A stretch of 21,874 nucleotides of DNA, from the NCBI GenBank assembly GCA_019100305.1, contig JAHRHW010000020.1:1-21874 (forward strand), read 5' to 3'. This document shows positions 15,507 to 21,874 of the stretch, one piece after another. A program made the position numbers and the translations under genes. Numbering within the stretch: the stretch's first letter is position 1; each line of letters opens with the position of its first letter. A model generated the notes under the pieces. It was given only the letters and a program-made list of their open reading frames with translations, made no database searches and was not told the origin of the DNA. This DNA is from Candidatus Thiodiazotropha taylori (GTDB taxonomy: Bacteria; Pseudomonadota; Gammaproteobacteria; Chromatiales; Chromatiaceae).

Positions 15507-16544
15507 TTGTCCATTCGACTCGGAGAACTAGCTGAGGCGGTAGGTGTTGAGCTGCGCGGAGACCCGGAGATCGCCATTCAGGGGGTCGGTACGCTGCAGC
15601 GCGCCACACAGGGTCAGCTGAGCTTTCTCAGTAATAGCGCGTATCGACGTTACCTTGCGGAGACTGGTGCCTCAGCAGTCATTCTGTCGGAGGAGGCAGT
15701 CAGCGACTGTAGCGTGGCGGCACTGGTCACCGATAATCCCTATCTCGCCTATGCGCGGGCTGCCAGCCTGCTTTTCCCTGTTGCACAAGCCGTCCCCGGG
15801 ATTGCGGATTCTGCGGTTATCGCTGCATCGGCTGAAATCGACAAAAGTGCTTCGATTGGCCCCTGCAGCGTCATCGGTGAGGGAGTCAGGATTGCTGCCA
15901 ATGTGGTTGTCGGTCCAGGCTCTGTGATCGAATCGGAGTGTGAAATCGGCGAACAGACAAGGTTGGTGGCGCGGGTAACCCTGTGCCATCGGACTCGTGT
16001 TGGTGCCCGCTGTCTGCTGCATCCGGGCAGCGTATTGGGAGCCGACGGATTTGGTCTGGCCAACGATCAGGGGCGATGGGTCAAAGTGCCTCAGCTGGGA
16101 AGGGTTTGGCTCGGGGATGATGTGGAGATTGGCGCCAATACCACAGTTGACCGTGGTGCTCTGGAGGATACCATCCTGCATGACGGGGTGAAGCTCGACA
16201 ATCTGATACAGATCGCACACAACGTGGAGGTGGGCGAGAACACCGCCATGGCGGGTTGTGCGGGGGTTGCCGGCTCGACGAAGATCGGCCGGAATTGTAC
16301 TATCGGAGGACAAACCGGTCTGGTAGGGCATATCACGATAGGTGATAATGTACACATTTCAGGTGCGGCCCTGGTTTCTCGTTCTTTTCCCAAGGCAGGC
16401 TATTACAGCGGTAATCTTCCCGCCATGGAGAATAGTGCTTGGCGAAAGTTGATCGCCAGGCTCAGACGCCTGGATGATATGGCCAAAGATCTGAAAATAT
16501 TGAAGAAAACGGTGAAATCTCTGACTGGAGAGTCATTCAAATGA
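15507..16544 (+). CDS. lpxD: UDP-3-O-(3-hydroxyacyl)glucosamine N-acyltransferase
   Basis: LpxD adds the second 3-hydroxyacyl chain, from acyl-ACP, to UDP-GlcN in lipid A synthesis. It has 345 residues. The only start matching the family N terminus (SIRLGELAEAVGVELRGD) is a TTG at 15507: the frame is closed by the skp stop 15 bases before, and no ATG or GTG is nearby. The ribosome site is weak. The N-terminal uridine-binding domain (about 1-100) is followed by left-handed parallel beta-helix hexapeptides (for example VIGEGVRIAANVVVGPGSVI). The catalytic His is residue 238 in QIAHNVEVG, and GQTGLVGHITIGDNV closes the helix. A C-terminal helix (LIARLRRLDDMAKDLKILKK) contributes to acyl-chain and ACP binding in the family. 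Confidence 0.95.
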   Translation: MSIRLGELAEAVGVELRGDPEIAIQGVGTLQRATQGQLSFLSNSAYRRYLAETGASAVILSEEAVSDCSVAALVTDNPYLAYARAASLLFPVAQAVPGIADSAVIAASAEIDKSASIGPCSVIGEGVRIAANVVVGPGSVIESECEIGEQTRLVARVTLCHRTRVGARCLLHPGSVLGADGFGLANDQGRWVKVPQLGRVWLGDDVEIGANTTVDRGALEDTILHDGVKLDNLIQIAHNVEVGENTAMAGCAGVAGSTKIGRNCTIGGQTGLVGHITIGDNVHISGAALVSRSFPKAGYYSGNLPAMENSAWRKLIARLRRLDDMAKDLKILKKTVKSLTGESFK

Positions 16545-16569
16545 TAAGTTTGAGTCTTGGGAGGGTAGT

Positions 16570-17019
16570 TTGATAGCGATGGACATCAATAAGGTGCTGA
16601 GCCTGTTGCCGCACCGTTACCCCTTTCTGCTGATCGATCGGGTTACCGAGTATGAAAAAAATACCCGCTTGCAGGCGCTGAAGAATGTCACCTATAACGA
16701 ACCCTTTTTCAATGGGCATTTTCCGATTCAACCGGTGATGCCCGGTGTCCTGATCGTTGAGGCGATGGCCCAGGCGACCGGCCTGTTGGCGATGGAGTCC
16801 AATCCTGAAACGGTGAATGAGACCACCATCTATCTGTTTGTTGGCATCGATAAAGCGCGTTTCAAGCAGCAGGTAGAGCCTGGCGATCAACTGATCATCG
16901 ATGTGCAGCAGAACAAACTCAAGCGAGGCATCGGTTTCTTTACCTGTTCAGCGACTGTGGATGGCCGTACTGTGGCCACAGCTGAGATCATGTGTACTGC
17001 CAGGGAGATAGGCAACTGA
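16570..17019 (+). CDS. fabZ: 3-hydroxyacyl-[ACP] dehydratase FabZ
   Basis: FabZ dehydrates beta-hydroxyacyl-ACP in fatty acid elongation, competing with LpxA and LpxD for 3-hydroxyacyl-ACP. From TTG 16570 it has 149 residues. From the ATG at 16579 it would have 146. The TTG is preferred because GGAGGG sits five bases before it but 14 before the ATG; the ATG remains a real alternative. The hot-dog fold motifs are clear: LLPHRYPFLLIDRV (12-25), the catalytic His50 in EPFFNGHFP and Glu64 in GVLIVEAMAQATG. The product length and the lpxD-fabZ-lpxA position are standard. Its TGA overlaps the proposed lpxA start by four bases. Confidence 0.95.
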   Translation: MIAMDINKVLSLLPHRYPFLLIDRVTEYEKNTRLQALKNVTYNEPFFNGHFPIQPVMPGVLIVEAMAQATGLLAMESNPETVNETTIYLFVGIDKARFKQQVEPGDQLIIDVQQNKLKRGIGFFTCSATVDGRTVATAEIMCTAREIGN

Positions 17020-17786
17020 TCGACTCACGCGCAGTTATAGATCCACAGGCGGAACTGGATGAGGGGGTCACCGTCGGACCCTTCTCGATCATCGGTCCTG
17101 ATGTGAGTATCGGCGCCGGTACCGTGATCGGGCCCCATGTGGTCGTCAATGGGCCGACCCGTATCGGCAGAGACAATCGTATCTACCAGTTTGCCTCAGT
17201 CGGTGAAGACCCCCAGGATAAGAAATATGCGGGAGAACCCACTTCGCTTGAGATCGGCGATCGGAATGTGATTCGGGAGTTTGCCACCCTGCATCGCGGT
17301 ACGATTCAGGATCAAGGCGTCACCCGCATCGGTAACGACAATCTGCTGATGGCCTATATCCATGTTGCTCATGACTGTGTCTTGGGTAATCAGGTGATCA
17401 TGGCCAATGCGGCTTCATTGGGTGGACATGTGATGATTGACGACCATGCCATTCTGGGAGGCTTTTCCAAGATACATCAATTCTGTCGTATCGGTGCCCA
17501 CAGCTTTTCCGGAATGGGTTCTGCGATCAATATGGATCTGCCCCCTTACATGATGGCGGCCGGCCAGCCGACCAAGCCCCATGGCATCAATCGCGAGGGG
17601 TTGAGCCGCAGAGGGTTCAGTAAGGATGTCATCCGCCAGATCAAGCGGGCTTACAAAATTATCTATCAATCAGGACAACGTCTGGAAGCAGCACGTGAGG
17701 AGATCGAAAGCCTGGCCATGGAGACTCCTGAACTGAAGATTCTTGTCGATTTCCTCTCCCATAGCGGTAGAGGCATTCTGCGCTAG
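17016..17786 (+). CDS. lpxA: UDP-N-acetylglucosamine O-acyltransferase
   Basis: LpxA transfers a 3-hydroxyacyl chain from ACP to UDP-GlcNAc, the first step of lipid A synthesis. The start is not ATG. Homologous N termini (M-I-D or M-S-L-I-D) place it at CTG 17016, with AGGGAG eight bases upstream and a CTGA overlap with the fabZ stop, giving 256 residues. A GTG at 16992 (264 residues) is the alternative but lacks a good ribosome site. Hexapeptide repeats run through IGPDVSIGAGTVIGPHVVV. One six-residue coil near residue 20 is missing relative to E. coli, as in Pseudomonas. The catalytic His is residue 119 (VAHDC). Met167 in HSFSGMGSA occupies the acyl-length ruler position. The C-terminal helical part contains GLSRRGFSKDVIRQIKRAYK. 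Confidence 0.94.
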   Translation: MIDSRAVIDPQAELDEGVTVGPFSIIGPDVSIGAGTVIGPHVVVNGPTRIGRDNRIYQFASVGEDPQDKKYAGEPTSLEIGDRNVIREFATLHRGTIQDQGVTRIGNDNLLMAYIHVAHDCVLGNQVIMANAASLGGHVMIDDHAILGGFSKIHQFCRIGAHSFSGMGSAINMDLPPYMMAAGQPTKPHGINREGLSRRGFSKDVIRQIKRAYKIIYQSGQRLEAAREEIESLAMETPELKILVDFLSHSGRGILR

Positions 17787-17820
17787 ACTTCTGTCGAATC
17801 AGCCTTCAGAGCACCCTCTG

Positions 17821-18990
17821 ATGCAACCCGTAAACCAAGCAAATGCAATAAGAGTCGGCATCATCGCGAATGAGGTCTCCGGTGATCAGTTGGCTGCTGC
17901 CTTGATCCAGGCCTTGCACGAGCGCTCGCCCGGGATGGTTTTCGAAGGCATGACCGGCCCACTGATGGAGGCGGCAGGTTGCCGTTCCCTGGCCAGAATG
18001 GACCCGGTGATGGGGTTGTTTGAGGTACTTGGTCATCTGCCCGGTTTAATGAAGACCCGTCGGCAACTGATCAGCCATTTTCTCAATGATCCCCCGGATC
18101 TGGTGCTTGGCGTGGATGCACCGGATTTCAACCTGGCGCTGGAGACCCGACTCAAGCAGTCGGGCATCAAAACCGCCCACTGGGTGAGCCCGACGGTTTG
18201 GGCCTGGCGACAGGGTCGGGTTAAGAAATTACGCAAAGCGGTCGACTTAATGTTGTGTATCTTCGATTTTGAGGTCGATTTTTTACGGCAACATCGGGTG
18301 CCAGCCGCTTATGTTGGCCATCCACTTGCTGACCAGATACCACTGCAGCCGGTGGATCCGCTTGAGGTCAGAAGTGAACTGGGATTGGCGCCCGAGCGGC
18401 CGGTGGTTGCAATGCTTCCCGGCAGCCGGATGAGTGAAGTGAGTCGGTTGGCTGAGCCATTTGCAGAAACGGCATGTTGGTTGAAACGGCAAAAACCTGA
18501 ACTGCAATTTGTCGCTCCAATGGTAAACGAATCAATCAGGCAGGTGTTTCAGACCGCCTTGGCAAAGCAGTCACCGAGCGTGGATGTGAAACTGCTGGAC
18601 GGTGAATCCAGGCAGGCGATCGGCGCGGCAGATCTGGTTTTGACCGCTTCAGGAACCGCTACGCTTGAGACCCTGTTGCTGAAGAAGCCGATGGTTGTCG
18701 CCTACAGATTGTCACCGCTGACAGCTTGGTTGATCCGTCGATTCAAGCTGTTGAAGACACCCTATGTGGCGATTGCCAATCTGCTGGCAGAAAAGATGCT
18801 GGCGCCGGAGTTTCTGCAAGAGGCCTGTCAGGCAGAATTGATGGGGCAGGCGATCATCGATCTGCTGGATGACCCGCAGCAGCGCGAGGATATTGCGAGG
18901 TGCTATCTACAGATCCATCAGCATCTGCGGCAGAATGCCGCCGAAAGGGCGGCGCAACTGGTGCTCGATTTGATTGGCCCGAAACCATGA
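17821..18990 (+). CDS. lpxB: Lipid-A-disaccharide synthase
   Basis: LpxB condenses UDP-diacyl-GlcN with lipid X to form the lipid A disaccharide at the inner membrane surface. From ATG 17821 it has 389 residues (382 in E. coli). The open frame to 17743 overlaps lpxA and is not used. Family blocks are present: GVDAPDFNLALE, HWVSPTVWAWRQGRVKK, YVGHPLADQIPL, MLPGSRMSEVSRL and LTASGTATLETLLLKKPMV. The glycine-rich first motif, AGExSGD in E. coli, reads ANEVSGD here (Asn at residue 17). The rest of the enzyme looks intact. It follows lpxA by 34 bases with no strong ribosome site. A ligase gene, not rnhB, is the next gene. Confidence 0.94.
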   Translation: MQPVNQANAIRVGIIANEVSGDQLAAALIQALHERSPGMVFEGMTGPLMEAAGCRSLARMDPVMGLFEVLGHLPGLMKTRRQLISHFLNDPPDLVLGVDAPDFNLALETRLKQSGIKTAHWVSPTVWAWRQGRVKKLRKAVDLMLCIFDFEVDFLRQHRVPAAYVGHPLADQIPLQPVDPLEVRSELGLAPERPVVAMLPGSRMSEVSRLAEPFAETACWLKRQKPELQFVAPMVNESIRQVFQTALAKQSPSVDVKLLDGESRQAIGAADLVLTASGTATLETLLLKKPMVVAYRLSPLTAWLIRRFKLLKTPYVAIANLLAEKMLAPEFLQEACQAELMGQAIIDLLDDPQQREDIARCYLQIHQHLRQNAAERAAQLVLDLIGPKP

Positions 18991-19059
18991 CGAGATGGGT
19001 TCAGTCCGGCTGAAACTGAATTCGTCAGAGAGCCGATATAAGGAGGCATATTCCAAGCA

Positions 19060-20634
19060 ATGGCTGCGCTACTACACGAGCTGATATTTGAGTCTGCTAT
19101 CGACAGGCCGGAACAGCCAGCACTGCAGTATAAGTCCTCGCTGCTCAACTACGCACAATTGGAGAGTCAGTTGCGGCTGTTTGCCGGTTCACTGCAGGCA
19201 ATCGGCATCGAGCCTTCGGATCGTGTCGCCATCTATCTGCCCAAATGCCTTGAGAATGTGATTGCCATCTTTGGCACGCTGGCCGCCGCGGCGGTGTTCG
19301 TTCCAATCAATCCGGTACTCAAGCCCCATCAGGTGTTGCATATCCTGAAAGATTGCGATGCCAAGCTGTTGATCACAACCTGCGGTAAATATCGTGCTTT
19401 GGTGGATGATCTCGACGAAGCTGTCGACCTGAACAATCTGGTGGTGATCGACGATTGCGATATCAGTGAGGCCACGCCAGGTGTGAAGCATCTCTTCTCA
19501 TGGGATGGCTTCATGCATCTGGATCATCCGCAAGGTCTGCCGCAAGTCAATGATACCGATCTCGCTGCTTTACTCTACACCTCCGGTAGTACCGGCAGAC
19601 CCAAAGGGGTGATGTTGAGTCACCGCAACATGGTGATCGGTGCAAAGAGTGTGGCGGAGTATCTGGATAATCGCCCCTCTGACCGGATTCTGGTGGTCCT
19701 GCCACTCAGCTTCGACTATGGGGTGAGTCAACTGACAACCGCGTTTCTGGTGGGGGCCACGGCTGTATTGATCAACTATCTGTTGCCGATGGAGGTAATC
19801 AATACCCTGGTCAAAGAGCGCATCACCGGCCTTGCCGCAGTACCACCGCTGTGGAATGCGCTGGTTGAGCTGCAGTGGCCTGCAGAAATCGCAGAGCACC
19901 TCAGGTATATCACCAGCTCCGGTGGCGTGGTGCCGGTGGAGACGACAGCACAGTTGCGGCGTAATCTTCCGAACACGGATATCTATCTGATGTACGGTTT
20001 GACCGAAGCCTTTCGCTCAACCTACCTGCCGCCGGATCAGCTCGATCGTCGCCCGACCTCAATGGGGCAGGCGATTCCCAATGTCGAAGTGAGGGTATTG
20101 CGCGCTGACGGTACACCCTGCGATATCGATGAACCTGGAGAGCTGGTACATCTGGGCCCATTGGTTGCCCAGGGTTACTGGAAAGACGAACAGGCCACCC
20201 GGCAACGCTTTCGCCAGATTCCTAACAGCTTGGATCAATCGATTGCTGTTTGGTCCGGTGACATCGTGAAGCAGGATAGTGAAGGCTATCTCTACTTCAT
20301 CGGACGAGTCGATGATCAGATCAAAACCTCCGGTTATCGGGTCAGTCCGAATGAGATTGAATCAATTTTTCAAGATACGGGGCTGTTGAACGAAGTGGTA
20401 GCCCTGGGGCTGCCCCATCCGGTACTGGGTCAAACGATTGTGCTGATCGTGGCACCCAAGGTGGACCGAGGGGTTACCGAAGAGCTGTTGATCAATCTGT
20501 GTAAAAAACAGTTGACCAGTTATATGATTCCCAGTCGGATCATATTCCGCAATTCGATGCCAACCAATCCCCATGGCAAACTGGATCGAAAGTTGATGGC
20601 GCAGCAGTTAATGGATGAAATCGCTGATCAGTAA
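19060..20634 (+). CDS. AMP-forming acyl-CoA ligase, resembles exosortase A-associated subfamily
   Basis: This is an ANL-superfamily enzyme that would activate a carboxylate with ATP to an acyl-adenylate and probably load it on CoA or an acyl carrier. It has 524 residues, and all core motifs are intact: P-loop YTSGSTGRPKG (173-183), YGLTEAF (312-318), SGD (399-401), hinge GRVDDQIKTSGYR (415-427) and catalytic Lys507 in PHGKLDR. Stretches such as SHRNMVIGAKSVAEYL, PLSFDYGVSQLTTAFLVGA and GLTEAFRSTYLPPDQLDRRP closely match my memory of the exosortase A-associated ligase subfamily. No signal peptide is seen. AAGGAGG lies upstream but 13 bases from the ATG, longer than usual. The gene begins 69 bases after lpxB, in the same direction and within a block where rnhB normally follows directly. 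The substrate is unknown; lipid, amino acid or exopolysaccharide-linked substrates are all possible. Confidence 0.85.
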   Translation: MAALLHELIFESAIDRPEQPALQYKSSLLNYAQLESQLRLFAGSLQAIGIEPSDRVAIYLPKCLENVIAIFGTLAAAAVFVPINPVLKPHQVLHILKDCDAKLLITTCGKYRALVDDLDEAVDLNNLVVIDDCDISEATPGVKHLFSWDGFMHLDHPQGLPQVNDTDLAALLYTSGSTGRPKGVMLSHRNMVIGAKSVAEYLDNRPSDRILVVLPLSFDYGVSQLTTAFLVGATAVLINYLLPMEVINTLVKERITGLAAVPPLWNALVELQWPAEIAEHLRYITSSGGVVPVETTAQLRRNLPNTDIYLMYGLTEAFRSTYLPPDQLDRRPTSMGQAIPNVEVRVLRADGTPCDIDEPGELVHLGPLVAQGYWKDEQATRQRFRQIPNSLDQSIAVWSGDIVKQDSEGYLYFIGRVDDQIKTSGYRVSPNEIESIFQDTGLLNEVVALGLPHPVLGQTIVLIVAPKVDRGVTEELLINLCKKQLTSYMIPSRIIFRNSMPTNPHGKLDRKLMAQQLMDEIADQ

Positions 20635-20667
20635 CCCGCATAACTCTTTTTGATACAGCCCGCTCCT

Positions 20668-21261
20668 ATGAAAGCCAAACAGAAACTACCTATTGCCCAG
20701 CTGATTGCCGGGGTTGATGAAGTCGGTCGGGGGCCTTTGGCCGGACCGGTCGTGGCAGCCGCCGTCATACTCCACCCTGAAAAACCGATAGAGGGGCTTG
20801 CCGACTCAAAGAAGTTGAGTGAAAAGCGGCGTGAGTCCCTCGATCTGATCATCCGTGAAAGGGCCTATAGCTGGTCTCTCGGGCGTGCGGAGGTGGAAGA
20901 GATCGATCGTATCAATATTCTGCAAGCCAGTCTGTTGGCGATGAAGCGTGCGGTTGAGGGGTTGGCGGATGTTCCGGGCCATGCGCTGGTGGACGGCAAG
21001 CACCTGCCTCAGCTGAGTTGCAGTGCCGAAGCGGTGATCGGTGGCGACAGTCGTGTTGAGGCGATCAGCGCGGCATCGATCATTGCCAAGGTTGCCAGGG
21101 ATCGAGAGATGGTTGAGCTGGATCTGAAGTATCCCGGTTATGGATTGGCCAAGCATAAGGGTTATCCCACCAAGCAACACCTTCAGGGATTGCAGGAGTT
21201 GGGTGTAACACCCATCCATCGTCGCTCCTTCGGACCGGTGAAACGTCTGTTGGAGACGTGA
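20668..21261 (+). CDS. rnhB: Ribonuclease HII
   Basis: RNase HII cuts RNA in RNA-DNA hybrids and initiates removal of misincorporated ribonucleotides. From ATG 20668 it has 197 residues (198 in E. coli). A TTG at 20650 would add six residues, and neither start has a clear ribosome site. The catalytic acidic residues are in LIAGVDEVGRGPLAG (Asp17, Glu18), HALVDGKHL and the later acidic residue in the GGDSRVEAISAASIIAKVARD region. SKKLSEKRR and the C-terminal HHRRSFGPVKR-type ending (HRRSFGPVKRLLE) are typical. It lies 33 bases after the ligase gene. In most gammaproteobacteria rnhB follows lpxB and precedes dnaE; here both neighbours differ. Confidence 0.95.
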   Translation: MKAKQKLPIAQLIAGVDEVGRGPLAGPVVAAAVILHPEKPIEGLADSKKLSEKRRESLDLIIRERAYSWSLGRAEVEEIDRINILQASLLAMKRAVEGLADVPGHALVDGKHLPQLSCSAEAVIGGDSRVEAISAASIIAKVARDREMVELDLKYPGYGLAKHKGYPTKQHLQGLQELGVTPIHRRSFGPVKRLLET

Positions 21262-21324
21262 TCAAATGGCCCCTGATTCAGGCTAATAAACGTCAATCGT
21301 AGGTGTCATCTATTTAGTTCGCAA

Positions 21325-21792
21325 ATGAACGCAAATGGGAGTCGCAAATTGCGTGATTGTTTGGGATTGGATCTTGGCCGAGCCAAACGATCCCATGCCC
21401 AACTCACTTTGTTGATGTGTGATCTCGACAATTTCAAGCTCATCAATGACAGTTTCGGCCACCTGGCCGGTGATGCGGTTCTCCAGCAGGTTGCTGCGAT
21501 CAACGAGCAGCTGGTACGCAGTAGTCATTTTGCAGGGCGTTATGGTGGCGAAGAGTTCATTGTTGCCCTGCCGGAGACCGGTTTGCATGATGCTGCAGGC
21601 ATCGCGCAGCTGTCGGTCGATCACATCGCCGGTCCGGGAATGGATGAGCTCGATGGACGGCAAGTCATTGCCAGTGTTGGCGCAGCCATGTGGGATGGTC
21701 AGGAGAGTCTCAGTGAGCTGATCCAAAAAGCAGACAGCGCACACTACAATGCGAAACAGCCGGGCAAGTACCGGGTTGTGTCTGCATCTTGA
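21325..21792 (+). CDS. Short GGDEF-domain protein, probably N-terminally truncated
   Basis: Diguanylate cyclases make cyclic di-GMP from two GTP. This 155-residue frame is little more than a GGDEF domain with no sensor or membrane part. Visible catalytic elements are CDLDNFKLINDSFGHLAGD (32-50), the active loop GRYGGEEF (GGEEF at 74-78) and the closing ADSAHYNAKQPGKYRV. The product-inhibition I-site is not intact: the RxxD position reads RSSH (65-68). The first part of the domain, normally DxLTGLxNRR, is absent; the frame starts in a degenerate equivalent (ANGSRKLRDCL) and is closed upstream by a TGA at 21274. No ribosome site precedes the ATG. A decaying remnant of a longer gene is the likeliest reading; a minimal active enzyme is possible. 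Confidence 0.65.
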   Translation: MNANGSRKLRDCLGLDLGRAKRSHAQLTLLMCDLDNFKLINDSFGHLAGDAVLQQVAAINEQLVRSSHFAGRYGGEEFIVALPETGLHDAAGIAQLSVDHIAGPGMDELDGRQVIASVGAAMWDGQESLSELIQKADSAHYNAKQPGKYRVVSAS

Positions 21793-21874
21793 GTATAAAC
21801 TTACCTAACTGATTTTATTGAAAAATAATCCCAGTATTGTGTTGAATTGGCGGCCAAGCAGCAGCGGTGATCTT

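Noticed and set aside
17743..17820. Upstream extension of lpxB overlapping lpxA
   Set aside because: The residues are a shadow of the lpxA C terminus; LpxB homologues begin shortly before RVGIIANEVSGD.
21270..21300. Reading a remnant NRR-like motif (PLIQANKR) upstream of the GGDEF frame
   Set aside because: It is in another frame and about 16 residues too far from the start of the retained domain, so it is probably coincidental.
21262..21324. Terminator after rnhB (CCTGATTCAGG palindrome at 21272-21282)
   Set aside because: The stem is only 4 bp with no T-run.

Overview
The window looks like a chromosomal core segment from a gammaproteobacterium. The genes from position 1240 to 21261 follow the familiar glnD-map / rpsB-tsf-pyrH-frr / envelope-biogenesis / lipid A series almost without interruption. 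The order frr-uppS-cdsA-dxr-rseP, with dxr after cdsA, is the one I know from Pseudomonas-type genomes; E. coli has dxr directly after frr. LpxA also carries Pseudomonas-like features: one N-terminal coil fewer than E. coli and Met at the acyl-chain ruler position. I would guess a Chromatiales-like or related free-living or symbiotic gammaproteobacterium, but the sequence does not fix the genus.

Layout. Positions 1-839 hold two convergent accessory genes separated by a bidirectional terminator: the 3' end of a lectin-like (probably exported) protein on +, and a small poly-glycine lipoprotein with a fibronectin type III domain on -. A 400-base non-coding stretch follows. Then glnD (nitrogen-sensing PII uridylyltransferase) and map (methionine aminopeptidase) lie on the - strand, divergent from a long + strand series. 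The divergent region of about 300 bases carries a strong sigma70-type promoter for rpsB with a GC-rich discriminator and a roughly 200-base structured leader.

The + strand series starts with translation genes (rpsB, tsf, then frr) and UMP kinase (pyrH). It continues with undecaprenyl-PP synthesis (uppS), CDP-diacylglycerol (cdsA), the MEP isoprenoid step (dxr), the site-2 protease rseP, outer-membrane protein assembly (bamA and its periplasmic chaperone skp), then lpxD, fabZ, lpxA and lpxB. Together these supply precursors and machinery for building the outer membrane. The usual next gene, rnhB, is displaced by a 524-residue AMP-forming acyl-CoA ligase resembling the exosortase A-associated subfamily, although no exosortase gene is in view. 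After rnhB, where dnaE would be expected, there is a shortened GGDEF gene lacking the N-terminal part of the domain.

I see no rRNA, tRNA, CRISPR, insertion sequence or phage genes, and no convincing undescribed system. The most useful second-look items are the orphan ligase inside the lpx-rnhB block, the run of non-ATG starts (skp GTG, lpxD TTG, fabZ TTG, lpxA probably CTG), three back-to-back hairpins between tsf and pyrH with a competing pairing, a tiny leader ORF upstream of rpsB, the LpxA ruler residue and the truncated GGDEF gene.
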